From Marinobacter arenosus (GTDB lineage Bacteria > Pseudomonadota > Gammaproteobacteria > Pseudomonadales > Oleiphilaceae), in assembly GCF_019264345.1 (NCBI RefSeq), contig NZ_JAHVAO010000001.1, positions 868,001-932,000 on the forward strand: 64,000 bases of DNA, in the 5' to 3' direction. Position 1 is the stretch's first letter; each line of letters opens with the position of its first letter. The notes under the pieces were generated by a model that saw nothing but the letters and a program-made list of their open reading frames with translations, did not search any database and had not been told where the DNA came from. The position numbers and the translations under genes are program-made. Of the stretch, positions 1 through 8,794 are shown in pieces.

Positions 1-157
1 AATTCAGGCAGATGGATTTGGCGTGGCCAATGTGCAGGTAGCCGTTAGGCTCCGGCGGAAAGCGGGTCACCACCTTACCGGTGTGCTCGCCCTTGGCGAT
101 GGCGTCTTCGATCAGGCTCTGAATAAAGTTGTGGGCTTTCTTCGATTCGGCGCTCAT
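1..157 (-). CDS. glnS: glutaminyl-tRNA synthetase, N-terminal part (cut by window start)
   Basis: Reading leftward from an ATG at 157, the peptide begins [13 protein letters not shown] and reaches [19 protein letters not shown] before the window edge. That segment holds the class I HIGH signature (HIGH) in the context typical of GlnRS, which charges tRNA-Gln in the cytoplasm. Only about 52 residues are visible. It is transcribed away from ppiB, as in Pseudomonas. A perfect TATAAT hexamer on the minus strand (196-201) is a likely -10 for this gene, although I see no good -35. Identification rests on the short N-terminus and is strong because this motif context is highly conserved. Confidence 0.93.
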   Translation of the reverse strand, partial: MSAESKKAHNFIQSLIEDAIAKGEHTGKVVTRFPPEPNGYLHIGHAKSICLN

Positions 158-294
158 ACGTTCTCTGTCAAAAGGAGGTGGATCTGAAACCGACTATTAT
201 ACTCACAAATCCTGACCAGACTCATGCATAGCGGGAAAGTCTTGCGTACAATATGGGCTTTATCGATTCTAACCCTTATGAACAGGAAACCCTG

Positions 295-804
295 ATGATT
301 CTGCTGAAAACCAACCACGGTGACATCAAGCTCGAACTGGACTACGACAAGGCGCCGGAAACGGCGAAGAATTTTGAGCAGTATGTGCGTGATGGCTTTT
401 ACGATGGCCTCGTTTTTCACCGCGTGATCAGCAACTTCATGATTCAGGGCGGCGGGTTTGAGCCGGGCATGACCCCTCGGAAAACCCGGGAGCCGATCCA
501 GAATGAGGCAGACAATGGCCTGAGCAACATGCAGGGTACGGTTGCCATGGCCCGCACCATGGATCCCCACTCCGCGACCGCCCAGTTCTTTATCAATGTC
601 GAAAACAACGGCTTCCTCGACCACACCGCCAAGAATGCCGAAGGCTGGGGTTACTGCGTCTTTGGCAAGGTGGTTGAAGGCATGGATACGGTCAACCAGA
701 TTCGCGCCGTTCGCACTACCATGCGTGCCGGCCACCAAGACGTTCCTGCCGATGATGTCATCATCGAGAAAGCGGAAGTTCTGGAGGATGGAGGTACAGC
801 GTGA
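295..804 (+). CDS. ppiB: peptidyl-prolyl cis-trans isomerase B (cyclophilin)
   Basis: Cytoplasmic cyclophilin that isomerises Xaa-Pro bonds. The 169-residue product is close to the usual PpiB length. It carries the cyclophilin core [14 protein letters not shown] (about residues 41-54, with the catalytic Arg) and the QFFINV strand. An in-frame ATG lies at 253, but the start at 295 (MILLKTNHG) is preferred because AGGAAA precedes it and cyclophilins begin there. No signal peptide is present, so this is PpiB rather than the periplasmic PpiA. It overlaps lpxH by 4 bases (GTGA), which implies translational coupling. Confidence 0.95.
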   Translation: MILLKTNHGDIKLELDYDKAPETAKNFEQYVRDGFYDGLVFHRVISNFMIQGGGFEPGMTPRKTREPIQNEADNGLSNMQGTVAMARTMDPHSATAQFFINVENNGFLDHTAKNAEGWGYCVFGKVVEGMDTVNQIRAVRTTMRAGHQDVPADDVIIEKAEVLEDGGTA

Positions 805-1526
805 CCACGCTGTTCATCTCCGACCTGCACCTTGAGGAATCCCGGCCGGATATTACCGAGGCCTTCCTGGGCTTTCTGAACAGCAAAGCCCAAGGCGTGG
901 AAACACTTTATATCCTCGGTGACTTCTTTGAGGCCTGGATCGGTGACGACGAACGGACCCCGCTGCAGGAGCAGGTCGCCAACGCCCTGCGCGACGTGAA
1001 GGCGAGCGGTACCGATATTTTCCTGATGCACGGCAACCGGGATTTTCTCATTGGCGAGGACTTCTGTAGCCGCGCCGGCGCCAGCCTGCTGGACGACCCC
1101 ACCGTGGTAGACCTCTATGACACCCCCACCCTGCTCATGCATGGCGACAGCTTGTGCACAGCGGATGTGGAGTATCAGAAATTCCGCGCGAACATGCGCA
1201 ACCCCCAGTGGCAGCAGATGATTCTGCAACGCCCCCTTGCTGATCGCCAGCAGATGGCCCGCCAGCTCCGGGAAATCAGCATGGCCAAGAATCAAGGCAA
1301 GGAAGAAACCATCATGGACGTCACGCCGGAAGAGGTAGTGAAGGAAATGGAGGCTCACGGGGTTCAACGCATGATCCACGGACACACCCATCGTCCGGCA
1401 GTGCATGAGCTGGAGGCCAACGGCCAGCCCGCCCAGCGAATTGTGCTGGGTGACTGGGACAAGCACGTCTGGTGGCTGGAGGTGCGGCCCGGAGAAGAAC
1501 CGGACCTCAAGAAGTATCCCCTTTAA
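801..1526 (+). CDS. lpxH: UDP-2,3-diacylglucosamine diphosphatase
   Basis: Peripheral inner-membrane enzyme of lipid A synthesis that hydrolyses UDP-2,3-diacylglucosamine to lipid X and UMP. The 241-residue protein shows the full calcineurin-like metallophosphoesterase set: SDLHL near the N-terminus, [28 protein letters not shown], and [10 protein letters not shown] near residues 194-203. The start is GTG at 801, overlapping the ppiB stop, with GGAGG just upstream. The glnS/ppiB/lpxH neighbourhood matches Pseudomonas. The gene is followed directly by a strong bidirectional terminator. Confidence 0.95.
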   Translation: MTTLFISDLHLEESRPDITEAFLGFLNSKAQGVETLYILGDFFEAWIGDDERTPLQEQVANALRDVKASGTDIFLMHGNRDFLIGEDFCSRAGASLLDDPTVVDLYDTPTLLMHGDSLCTADVEYQKFRANMRNPQWQQMILQRPLADRQQMARQLREISMAKNQGKEETIMDVTPEEVVKEMEAHGVQRMIHGHTHRPAVHELEANGQPAQRIVLGDWDKHVWWLEVRPGEEPDLKKYPL

Positions 1527-1560
1527 CCAGAAAGGCCGGGCATATGCCCGGCCTTTCTGG
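1527..1560. terminator. perfect 34-nt palindrome, bidirectional terminator
   Basis: Two 17-base arms (CCAGAAAGGCCGGGCAT and its complement) abut with no spacer, one base after the lpxH stop and 8 bases before the end of the convergent ABC ATPase gene. There is no long T tract. The position between convergent genes still fits a shared terminator or 3'-end stabilising hairpin. Confidence 0.7.
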
Positions 1561-1568
1561 TTCTGGCG

Positions 1569-2378
1569 TTAGTGCGCCAGGATCTGTTTGAGGAATTTCT
1601 GGGTTCGGGCTTCCTTCGGATTGCTGAAGAACTCGTGGGGGGGCGCCTCCTCCACAATCTCACCGCCGTCCATGAAGATCACCCTGTCCGCCACTGTCTT
1701 GGCGAAGCCCATTTCGTGGGTGACGCAAAGCATGGTCATGCCGCTGCCCGCCAGCTCGATCATGACGTCCAGTACTTCCTTGATCATTTCGGGATCAAGA
1801 GCGGACGTGGGCTCATCGAACAACATGATCTTCGGTTTCATGCACAGCGCCCGTGCAATCGCCACGCGCTGCTGCTGCCCGCCTGAAAGTTGGCCCGGGT
1901 ACTTGTTGGCCTGGTCCGGGATCTTGACCCGTTCCAGATACTCCATGGCCGTCGCTTCTGCTTCCTTGCGCGGTATCTTGCGCACCCAGATCGGGGACAG
2001 GCAGCAGTTCTCCAGAACCGTGAGATGCGGGAACAGGTTAAAATGCTGGAACACCATGCCCACTTCCCGGCGCACCGTGTCGATGTGACGCACGTCGGCC
2101 GTCAGCTCCACTTCGTCCACGATGATTTTGCCTTGCTGGTGCTCTTCCAACCGGTTGAGGCACCGGATGAAGGTCGATTTACCAGAACCGGACGGGCCAC
2201 AGATGACGATGCGCTCGCCCTGTTTAACGTTGAGATTCAGATCCTTGAGGACGTGAAAATCACCATACCATTTGTGCATCCCTTCAACCCGGATAATGTC
2301 AGGCTTCTGGCCCGCCTCACTCCGAGGGGAAGACTGTGTTTCTGAAGTTTGGGTCTGTTCTGTCATTGGATTACCCAT
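1569..2378 (-). CDS. aapP: polar amino-acid ABC transporter, ATP-binding protein (AapP/GlnQ family)
   Basis: Cytoplasmic ATPase that powers uptake of polar amino acids. Walker A is GPSGSGKST (about residues 59-67), the signature is LSGGQQQR, and Walker B is [12 protein letters not shown], with the H-loop in CVTHEMGFA. At 269 residues it has about 25 extra N-terminal residues rich in Ser, Thr and Gln compared with typical GlnQ. The ATG at 2378 overlaps the permease stop (TGATG). A second in-frame ATG at 2366 is possible, and neither has a strong ribosome site. It is the last gene of the four-gene operon. The Aap assignment comes from the order and sizes of the two long permeases; the substrate range is inferred. 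Confidence 0.93.
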   Translation of the reverse strand: MGNPMTEQTQTSETQSSPRSEAGQKPDIIRVEGMHKWYGDFHVLKDLNLNVKQGERIVICGPSGSGKSTFIRCLNRLEEHQQGKIIVDEVELTADVRHIDTVRREVGMVFQHFNLFPHLTVLENCCLSPIWVRKIPRKEAEATAMEYLERVKIPDQANKYPGQLSGGQQQRVAIARALCMKPKIMLFDEPTSALDPEMIKEVLDVMIELAGSGMTMLCVTHEMGFAKTVADRVIFMDGGEIVEEAPPHEFFSNPKEARTQKFLKQILAH

Positions 2379-3463
2379 CAGGTTTTGTGACCGGTGTCGA
2401 GTTTGCGTTCAAGTTTCTGGCTGTACTGGGATATGCCGAAGCAGAACACCCAGAAGCAGAACGCCACGAAGACATACCCCTCCACGGCAACGTTCTGCCA
2501 GGCCGGGTCTGTTACGGTTGACTGAACCGTACCGAGAATGTCGAAGAGGCCGATGATCAGGACCAGCGTGGTGTCCTTGAACAGGGCAATGAAGGTATTC
2601 ACGATCCCGGGAATCACCATCTTCAGTGCCTGGGGCAGAACAATGAGCCCCATCTTGCGCCAGTAACCCAGCCCAAGCGCATCTGCCGCCTCGTACTGCC
2701 CACGTGGAATGGCCTGCAAGCCCCCGCGGATAACCTCGGCCATGTAGGCCGATTGCCAAAGGGTTATACCAATCAGCGCCCTCGCCAGCTTTTCGAAATT
2801 CATGCCTTCAGGCAGGAACAGCGGCAGCATGACTGATGCCATGAACAGCACGGTAATCAACGGCACTGCGCGCCACACTTCAATGAACACGACACACAGC
2901 CCTCGAATGATCGGCATCTCTGAACGCCGTCCAAGCGCCAGTAAGATCCCTATGGGGAGGGACGCAATGATCCCGATGTAAGCCAGGATCAGCGTCAGCA
3001 TCAACCCGCCCCACTTGGTGCTTTCTACCTGCTCAAGGCCAAAGTTCCCGCCCGGAATGAGGAAGAAGCCAATCAATGGCAGACCGGTCATCCCGAAAAT
3101 GCCAAGCCACTTCCGCCCCGGAAAACGTTCAATGAACTGGGGAACGAAAGACACTGCCAGTAGCAGGAACATCAAGTCCACGCGCCACTGCAGTTCATCC
3201 GGGTAAAACCCGTAGATAAAGAAATTAAGACGCTGGTTGATAAACAGCCAGCAGGCACCTGCCCCACTGCAGTCACTAGGGTCACTGCCCTGGAAATTGG
3301 CATCAAAAAATACCCAGTTCAGCAACGGCCCGACGCTGGTAACAATCAGGTAGCCGACCACGACGGTCAGCAGTGCGTTGTACCAGGTGGAAAACAGATG
3401 CTGGCGCATCCAGTTGACCGGACTGAGCACTTTCTTGGGAGGTTTCATCGTAGACTCAGTCAT
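2378..3463 (-). CDS. aapM: polar amino-acid ABC transporter permease (AapM type)
   Basis: Inner-membrane permease of the His/Glu/Gln/Arg family. The C-terminal part carries the transporter loop around [18 protein letters not shown] (about residue 265 onward), which contacts the ATPase. The 361-residue length, with a long N-terminal extension containing extra hydrophobic segments and a soluble loop, is characteristic of AapM-type rather than GlnP-type permeases (about 220 residues). Two ATGs are adjacent (3466 and 3463). The second is preferred because AAGGAG sits 5 bases before it but only 2 before the first. It overlaps the aapQ stop and the aapP start. Confidence 0.9.
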   Translation of the reverse strand: MTESTMKPPKKVLSPVNWMRQHLFSTWYNALLTVVVGYLIVTSVGPLLNWVFFDANFQGSDPSDCSGAGACWLFINQRLNFFIYGFYPDELQWRVDLMFLLLAVSFVPQFIERFPGRKWLGIFGMTGLPLIGFFLIPGGNFGLEQVESTKWGGLMLTLILAYIGIIASLPIGILLALGRRSEMPIIRGLCVVFIEVWRAVPLITVLFMASVMLPLFLPEGMNFEKLARALIGITLWQSAYMAEVIRGGLQAIPRGQYEAADALGLGYWRKMGLIVLPQALKMVIPGIVNTFIALFKDTTLVLIIGLFDILGTVQSTVTDPAWQNVAVEGYVFVAFCFWVFCFGISQYSQKLERKLDTGHKT

Positions 3464-4650
3464 CATCGCTCCTTAATCGCCACGGCCCGGTTGTAAATAT
3501 TCATGAACAGGGAGATCAGCAGACTAATGGTCAGATAGACCGCCATTGTCATCGCCACGACCTCAACTGCCTGTCCGGTCTGGTTCAGGGTCGTGCCCAT
3601 AAAGACGGCAACCAGATCGGGGTAACCGATTGCGGTTGCAAGCGAGGAGTTTTTCACCAGATTCAGGTACTGGCTGGTCAACGGAGGAATGATGACCCGC
3701 ATTGCCTGGGGGATAACCACCAGTCTCAGGGTCAGCCCGTGCGGAAGCCCAAGCGCTTTGGATGCCTCGGTCTGCCCCTTGCTGACCGACAGTATGCCGG
3801 AGCGCACGATTTCCGCGATAAAGCTCGCGGTGTAAAGGGACAAGGCAATCCACAATGCGGCCAGCTCCGGAATGATGGTGATGCCACCCCCGAAGTTGAA
3901 GCCTTTGAGCGCCGGAATCTCCCACTCCAGCGGTCGGCCCGCCACGAGATACGAGACGATCGGCACCAGCACGAGAATGGCAACGCCCACCTTGAAGGTC
4001 GGGAAGATCTGGCCGGTTGCCAGCTGCCGCTTCTTGGCCCAGATGCGAATCCCGATCACTGCCGCGATGGCCGCAAGAACACCGCCCCAAACCAATCCGA
4101 AACCGTCCTGAGTCAGCGGTTCTGGAAGATACAGTCCGCGGTTATTCAGGAACAGGGTGCCACCCACATCGACACTTTGTCGGGGCGACGGCAGATTGCT
4201 CAGGACCGCGAAATACCAGAAGAAAATCTGGAGCAGGAGTGGAATATTACGGATAACTTCGATGTAGACCAGCGAGATTTTGGCAACCAGCCAGTTACTC
4301 GAAAGACGCGCGACACCGAGTACGAAACCCAGGATCGTTGCCGCCACAACACCCATTGCAGACACAAGCAGGGTGTTGGTGAGACCGACCCAAAAGGTTC
4401 GTCCGTAGGACATGGTGGCATCGTAGGGCACAAGGTGCATGATGATGCCGAAACCGGCCGACTCCTCTAGGAATCCGAAACCGGTGCTGATACCGCGGCT
4501 CTCCATATTGGAGAGCGTGTTGTCGACCAGGGTCCAGCCACCCCAGAAAACCAGCGCTATGGCGACAACCTGGAAGAAAATCGAACGCACCCGTGGGTCA
4601 TACCAGGGTTTAGGGCCCGCGGGTCTTGAATCAATGGTTTGTTTTTTCAT
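3463..4650 (-). CDS. aapQ: polar amino-acid ABC transporter permease (AapQ type)
   Basis: First permease of the transporter, 395 residues and strongly hydrophobic. The conserved cytoplasmic loop EIVRSGILSVSKGQTEAS lies near residues 281-298. The long form, with membrane segments before the family core and an extended periplasmic loop near residues 75-100, matches AapQ/BztB proteins for general L-amino-acid uptake. It starts with MKKQTIDSRP and a GGGAA site 8 bases upstream. Its stop overlaps the start of aapM. It is separated from the binding-protein gene by a GC-rich hairpin. Confidence 0.9.
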   Translation of the reverse strand: MKKQTIDSRPAGPKPWYDPRVRSIFFQVVAIALVFWGGWTLVDNTLSNMESRGISTGFGFLEESAGFGIIMHLVPYDATMSYGRTFWVGLTNTLLVSAMGVVAATILGFVLGVARLSSNWLVAKISLVYIEVIRNIPLLLQIFFWYFAVLSNLPSPRQSVDVGGTLFLNNRGLYLPEPLTQDGFGLVWGGVLAAIAAVIGIRIWAKKRQLATGQIFPTFKVGVAILVLVPIVSYLVAGRPLEWEIPALKGFNFGGGITIIPELAALWIALSLYTASFIAEIVRSGILSVSKGQTEASKALGLPHGLTLRLVVIPQAMRVIIPPLTSQYLNLVKNSSLATAIGYPDLVAVFMGTTLNQTGQAVEVVAMTMAVYLTISLLISLFMNIYNRAVAIKER

Positions 4651-4698
4651 GCATTTTCCCGGAAAGCTTCCCTGCAGTAAATGTCATCAGAGATAACA

Positions 4699-4724
4699 GC
4701 GGGCGCCCCGGATGGGCCGCCCGC
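4699..4724 (-). promoter_or_regulatory. intercistronic hairpin between aapJ and aapQ
   Basis: A GC-rich inverted repeat (GCGGGCG...CGCCCGC arms with a GGAT loop region) lies between the binding-protein stop and the first permease. No T run follows on the minus strand. Such hairpins commonly stabilise the upstream message and allow more binding protein than permease. That role is inferred here. Confidence 0.55.
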
Positions 4725-4739
4725 ATACGCTTTCAGGTA

Positions 4740-5765
4740 TTACCGTACCGGCGGGGCATACATGACGCCGCCTTCGGTCCACAGAGCGTTGATACCGCGA
4801 TCCAGTCCGAGCGGGGTGTCCGGGCCAACGTTGCGATCGTACATCTCGCCGTAGTTGCCAACGAGCTTGACCACCTTGTAACCAAAATCAGCCGGCAGAC
4901 CAAGCTTGGCCCCCATGTCGCCGTCGGTGCCCAGCAGGCGCTGCACGTTCGGGTTATCCGACTTCAGCATGTCATCAGCATTGGCACTGGTGACACCCAG
5001 CTCCTCAGCGTTGATCTGAACCGACAGGACCCACTTCACAATATTGAACCATTGGTCATCACCCTGACGAACCACGGGGCCCAGCGGCTCTTTGGAAATG
5101 GTGTTGGGGAGGATTTTTGCAGAGCTCGGATCCGACAGCTTGGAGCGTAGCGCCGCCAGCTGGGAACGGTCAGAGGTCAAGACATCACAGCGCCCGGCGG
5201 CAAAGCCTTGAACGGTTTGCTCGGAGGTGTCAAACACAATTGGCTTGAATTCCATGCCCTTGGCCCGGAAGTAGTCAGACAGGTTCAGTTCGGTGGTGGT
5301 ACCGGACTGAATACAGATGGTGGCACCGTCCAACTGAGTAGCGTCATCAACACCGATACCCTTGTTGATCAGGAAGCCCTGACCGTCGTAATAGTTCACG
5401 CCGGCGAAATTCAGACCCAGTGACGCGTCACGGGTGAGCGTCCAGGTGGTATTCCGCGACAGCATGTCGATCTCGCCCGACTGGAGGGCAGTGAACCGCT
5501 CTTTGGCAGTCAGCGGGGTGAATTCAACGGCCTTGGCATCGCCGAAGATTGCGGCAGCAACGGCACGACAGGTATCAACATCGATGCCCGTCCAGTTACC
5601 TTTCTCATCAGGCTGGGAGAAGCCGGGCAGACCGCTGGTCACACCACACTGCAGGTGCCCCTTTTCCTTCACATTTTCCAGCGTCGTTGCCGCCATTGCA
5701 CCGGTGGCCGTGAATGCGCCCACTGCCAGTGCCATCCCCAGGGCAATTGATTTCGTCTTTTTCAT
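4740..5765 (-). CDS. aapJ: polar amino-acid ABC transporter substrate-binding protein (AapJ type)
   Basis: Periplasmic solute-binding protein, 341 residues. A Sec signal peptide covers residues 1 to about 25 (basic MKKTK, hydrophobic core, GAMA cleavage). The mature part has the family-3 solute-binding hallmarks: LQCGVTSGLPGFS, GIDVDTCRAVAAAIFGD, and the NRTTW-like loop here read as SRNTTWTLTRD. It is first in the operon aapJ-aapQ-aapM-aapP, the usual order for general L-amino-acid transporters. GGAG lies 8-9 bases before the ATG. The exact amino acids bound cannot be told from sequence. Confidence 0.93.
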   Translation of the reverse strand: MKKTKSIALGMALAVGAFTATGAMAATTLENVKEKGHLQCGVTSGLPGFSQPDEKGNWTGIDVDTCRAVAAAIFGDAKAVEFTPLTAKERFTALQSGEIDMLSRNTTWTLTRDASLGLNFAGVNYYDGQGFLINKGIGVDDATQLDGATICIQSGTTTELNLSDYFRAKGMEFKPIVFDTSEQTVQGFAAGRCDVLTSDRSQLAALRSKLSDPSSAKILPNTISKEPLGPVVRQGDDQWFNIVKWVLSVQINAEELGVTSANADDMLKSDNPNVQRLLGTDGDMGAKLGLPADFGYKVVKLVGNYGEMYDRNVGPDTPLGLDRGINALWTEGGVMYAPPVR

Positions 5766-5846
5766 TATCGGATCTCCGAACTTCGGTTGGTTGCTTCGCG
5801 ATGGATATCAGCAAATTGTGAGCCATGCGAGCTAGGTTATTGATTA

Positions 5847-5877
5847 ATTGTACTTATTCTCAATTTTCCAGTGTCAA
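5847..5877 (-). promoter_or_regulatory. candidate promoter of the aap operon
   Basis: On the minus strand a perfect TTGACA (5877-5872) is followed 19 bases later by TACAAT (5852-5847), about 80 bases before the aapJ start. Both hexamers are good. The spacer is longer than the optimal 17, so the pairing is tentative. Confidence 0.4.
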
Positions 5878-6025
5878 TTCTTGCCTTGATCGGCGATAGA
5901 AGTCAAACCGGCACACAAATAGCGCATCCGACGCGCCCCTGTGCCCTACCACAAGGCAAAATTGGCGAACTGTACCTTTACAAAGTAGAACAAAGTTCGA
6001 GATTTCAACTAGTTTTTACGAAATT

Positions 6026-6916
6026 TTATGTAGCCGCTTTCATTTCCGCAGGCTCTTTGTAGGTCTCCAGACGCTTCAGCCACCCGCTGAGCCATTGGTC
6101 TCTCTCGATCGGGTTCTCGGCATTCTCTGCCCTTCGCCTGAGCACGCGCTCGGCTGCCTCGCGGAAACGGGTCAGGGCAGACTGCCCCGGACTGTCTCCC
6201 TCCATGGCAAGCAGAACCTGCAGCAGCCCCCACCCCTCACCGTTATATCGCTCGGTTTGGGAAAGGCCTTCGCCTTTGAAATTGACGTAATCCATCAAGG
6301 CATAGATTCCTCCCGGTGTCGCCGCCAACGATTTCAGTCGTCTCTGCACGGCCTCCCGCTGCCCTTCGGGCGCCGCAGCGACAACATCTGTCAGTGACCG
6401 CTTGGCCCTGCGCACAATGAACTCCGCCTGCAGGCCCTGGGTACCCGCCAGAAACTCCTTCAACTCTGCCACTTCGACCGAATCCTGCGCGGCGAGAAAC
6501 GATTCACGGTCCGGCCAGGGCGCGTCAAAGGGCTCCAGCGCCCTCAGCCATTCCGGTACCGACGCCTGACGTTGCATCATGTACTGGATCAGCGCAGGAA
6601 AGCTCTCTACGAAACGGCCCTCCACGCCGCTGGGATACCAGATGAAATGCCCGATCCCCAGGGACGGAAACGTCTCGCCCACATTCCAGTGCACAAGACA
6701 GTCGAGCTGACCGGCGCATTCGTTGCGGAAAATCTGGGCTCCCACCCAGTCCATCTGGGCCGCCTCCAGTGTGATCGAGACATCAGGTTCGTCCGACTCA
6801 GCCTCGCCGTCCGCCTGCATTTCCGGGCGTTGATCCGCCTTCTCTTCCCGGGCATCGCACCCGGCCAACATCAGAATCGCAAATGCCACGAACCACACAC
6901 GTTTTGCCCAAGCCAC
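6026..6916 (-). CDS. putative lipoprotein with a T4-lysozyme-like motif
   Basis: I do not recognise a named family. Translation starts at GTG (6916) with AGGTGG upstream. The 296-residue product has a lipoprotein signal ending LMLAGC (lipobox Cys about residue 20), so the mature protein should be lipid-anchored. Residue 21 is Asp, which in enterobacteria favours inner-membrane retention. An acidic, low-complexity stretch follows (about 22-45). Near residues 66-91 the segment from NEC to FPSLGIGHFIWY resembles the phage T4 lysozyme core (a Glu, then Y/W-x-D/N, then T/S-I/L-GIGH), suggesting a peptidoglycan-active fold. A second conserved-looking block is YVNFKGEGL...YNGEGWGLLQVL near residues 208-232. 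It stands alone, divergent from a panE-like gene. The enzymatic role is inference only. Confidence 0.75.
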   Translation of the reverse strand: MAWAKRVWFVAFAILMLAGCDAREEKADQRPEMQADGEAESDEPDVSITLEAAQMDWVGAQIFRNECAGQLDCLVHWNVGETFPSLGIGHFIWYPSGVEGRFVESFPALIQYMMQRQASVPEWLRALEPFDAPWPDRESFLAAQDSVEVAELKEFLAGTQGLQAEFIVRRAKRSLTDVVAAAPEGQREAVQRRLKSLAATPGGIYALMDYVNFKGEGLSQTERYNGEGWGLLQVLLAMEGDSPGQSALTRFREAAERVLRRRAENAENPIERDQWLSGWLKRLETYKEPAEMKAAT

Positions 6917-7049
6917 GAAACCACCTCGTTATCTGTCCATTGGGGGAGCAACCGCCAAACGCTCCCGGTTGAATTCAAGACATCTAAGTATGGAACAGTG
7001 ACGATTGCCGGGGGACGGAATTTGGCTTACGAAATGGAAATAAAGCGGA

Positions 7050-7078
7050 TTGACTTATCCCGGAGCTCCAGACAATCT
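7050..7078 (+). promoter_or_regulatory. weak candidate promoter of the panE-like gene
   Basis: TTGACT (7050-7055) and CAATCT (7073-7078) are separated by 17 bases, about 34 bases before the ATG at 7112. The -35 is good and the -10 is poor. Confidence 0.3.
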
Positions 7079-7111
7079 TCACAGGGTCATAACAAAAACA
7101 ACGGATCGATC

Positions 7112-8167
7112 ATGGTAAAGACTGTGCCCCCTTCCCCATCCTCTGCTCTGCGTATTGTCGTGTTCGGCGCCGGCAGTGTTGGCTGCTATGTGGGTGGCCG
7201 GCTGATCTCCGGCGGCGCAGACGTGGTAATGATCGGCCGGGCCCGCATCAGCCAGACCCTGAAAGACCACCCGTTGGTACTGACGGATTACGAGGGTTTC
7301 GAGTTCGAGACCCAACTGACTCCCGAGCAGTTCACTGAAGATCCTGCCCAGGCTGCCACAGCCGATCTGGTCCTGATCACGGTAAAATCGGCGGCAACCG
7401 GCGATGCGGCGAAGACGCTTGCCGGGCATCTAAAACCCGGTACGCCGGTCATCAGCCTGCAGAACGGCATCTCCAATGCGGAGGAACTTCGTCGACACCT
7501 GCCCGATGCCCATGTGTGTGCCGGCATGATCCCTTTCAATGTCGTCCAGAAGACACCGGGGCACTTCCACCACGGTACCGAAGGCCACCTGATGGCCGCC
7601 CGGGATAGCAGCCTGACCCCTTTTCTCCCGTTCTTTGAACAATGCGGCCTGCCACTGGAACTGCGTGATGATATGACGTCGGTCCTGTGGTCCAAGCTGC
7701 TGCTAAACCTGAACAATCCGATCAATGCCCTGTCCAATGTCCCGCTCCTGGAAGAACTGTCCGATCGCGCCTATCGACGCTGCCTGGCCGCCGCCCAGCG
7801 CGAAACGCTGGCGCTGATGCGGCAGGCCGGCATCGAGACGATCCAGCTAACCGCCATCCCGATGCGCCTCGTGCCTGTTGTGATGACCCTGCCCGACTGG
7901 TTGTTCACGAGACTGGCAAGCCGGATGTTGGCCATTGACCCGATCGCCCGCTCCTCAATGTGGGAGGATCTGGAAGCAGGCCGGCCAACGGAGGTGGACT
8001 GGATCAACGGTGAAGTGGTCCGGCTGGCAGAGAGCCTCAACACGACGGCGCCAGTAAACCGGCGCCTGACAGAGCTTGTGCATGACTGCGAGAGGACCAG
8101 ACGGCGCTGGCCGGGGGACGAGTTGTTGGCGGAAATACGGGCCGCAGTGCGCGAAGCCCGAACCTGA
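7112..8167 (+). CDS. panE: 2-dehydropantoate 2-reductase family protein
   Basis: Ketopantoate reductase/ApbA family, which reduces 2-dehydropantoate with NADPH for pantothenate synthesis. The Rossmann motif GAGSVGCYVGGRL begins near residue 20. VKSAATGDAA and SLQNGISNAEEL follow, and the conserved Lys of SVLWSKLLLNLNNPINAL lies near residue 195. Length is 351 residues, longer than E. coli PanE (303) because of an N-terminal tail and a C-terminal extension. The open frame extends far upstream, but the ATG at 7112 is chosen because the fold begins 15 residues later and no conserved protein precedes it. Family membership is firm. Pantothenate specificity is uncertain because this family has many paralogues and no other pan gene is nearby. 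Confidence 0.85.
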   Translation: MVKTVPPSPSSALRIVVFGAGSVGCYVGGRLISGGADVVMIGRARISQTLKDHPLVLTDYEGFEFETQLTPEQFTEDPAQAATADLVLITVKSAATGDAAKTLAGHLKPGTPVISLQNGISNAEELRRHLPDAHVCAGMIPFNVVQKTPGHFHHGTEGHLMAARDSSLTPFLPFFEQCGLPLELRDDMTSVLWSKLLLNLNNPINALSNVPLLEELSDRAYRRCLAAAQRETLALMRQAGIETIQLTAIPMRLVPVVMTLPDWLFTRLASRMLAIDPIARSSMWEDLEAGRPTEVDWINGEVVRLAESLNTTAPVNRRLTELVHDCERTRRRWPGDELLAEIRAAVREART

Positions 8168-8181
8168 GCGCAACAAACCGC

Positions 8182-8574
8182 TCAGTCGATCAGATGCTCC
8201 GACAATGTCGCCCGGATCTCATCCGGAATCGGCAGGGCTTTTTCGGTGTCGTAATCGAAGTGGATCAGCACAGCGACACCACGCGCGATCTTTTTGTCGT
8301 TCTGCCAGGCTTCCTGCACCACATGAAACGAGGAATTGCCAATCTTGCCGATGCCGGTCCGGATTTTTACCGGCATGTGCCAATAGCTTTGAGCCAACAA
8401 ATCGATCTCAAGCCGCGCAATGATCAGCGGCCAGGCCTTCACATCAAGACTTGGGTGAAAGATCTTGAAAACCGGCGTTCTTGCCTGCTCGAACCATACT
8501 GGCAACGCCGTGTTACTGATGTGACCGAGCGCATCGGTATCGCTGAAGCGGGGTTCAATTTCCAGTTCAAACAT
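8182..8574 (-). CDS. acyl-CoA thioesterase (4HBT/YbgC-like hotdog fold)
   Basis: Small cytoplasmic hotdog-fold thioesterase of 130 residues. The N-terminal PRFSDTDALGHISNTALPVWFEQAR has the family pattern RFxDTDxxGHxxN with the active-site Asp near residue 14. The rest fits the central helix and antiparallel sheet (IARLEIDLLAQSYW, FHVVQEAW). It likely hydrolyses short- or medium-chain acyl-CoA. The substrate is not predictable. It is convergent with the panE-like gene, 14 bases apart, and divergent from the outer-membrane protein gene. Confidence 0.88.
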   Translation of the reverse strand: MFELEIEPRFSDTDALGHISNTALPVWFEQARTPVFKIFHPSLDVKAWPLIIARLEIDLLAQSYWHMPVKIRTGIGKIGNSSFHVVQEAWQNDKKIARGVAVLIHFDYDTEKALPIPDEIRATLSEHLID

Positions 8575-8742
8575 CGAATTGTCCTGTCATGAAAGCGTTG
8601 AATTATACACCCAGCGACAAGCCCCCCGAAATACTGCTTACTTCTGTGTAGCACGTCACACGCCGATAAAAAATTACGTCTTTCTTTCAGCATGTTACAA
8701 GACTCATATCGATTAGGGCGAGGACCTCCGATAGGGTTCGAC

Positions 8743-8768
8743 GGCGCTCCGTCACCAGACGGTGCGCC
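8743..8768 (+). promoter_or_regulatory. 5'-leader hairpin ahead of the outer-membrane protein gene
   Basis: GGCGC-T-CCGTC and GACGG-T-GCGCC pair around an ACCA loop, forming a 10-pair stem with one T-T mismatch. It ends 26 bases before the ATG and is followed by AATAAAAAGC. It does not cover the ribosome site (AAGGAAA), so messenger stability or attenuation is more plausible than occlusion. Confidence 0.45.
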
Positions 8769-8794
8769 AATAAAAAGCAATTCAAGGAAACACT

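Noticed and set aside
651..1466. 271-codon minus-strand open frame opposite lpxH
   Set aside because: It lies entirely within ppiB/lpxH on the other strand, has no recognisable domain, and such antisense frames are common in GC-rich genes with biased codon use.
3739..4470. 243-codon plus-strand frame opposite aapQ
   Set aside because: Polar low-complexity antisense reading of a membrane permease.
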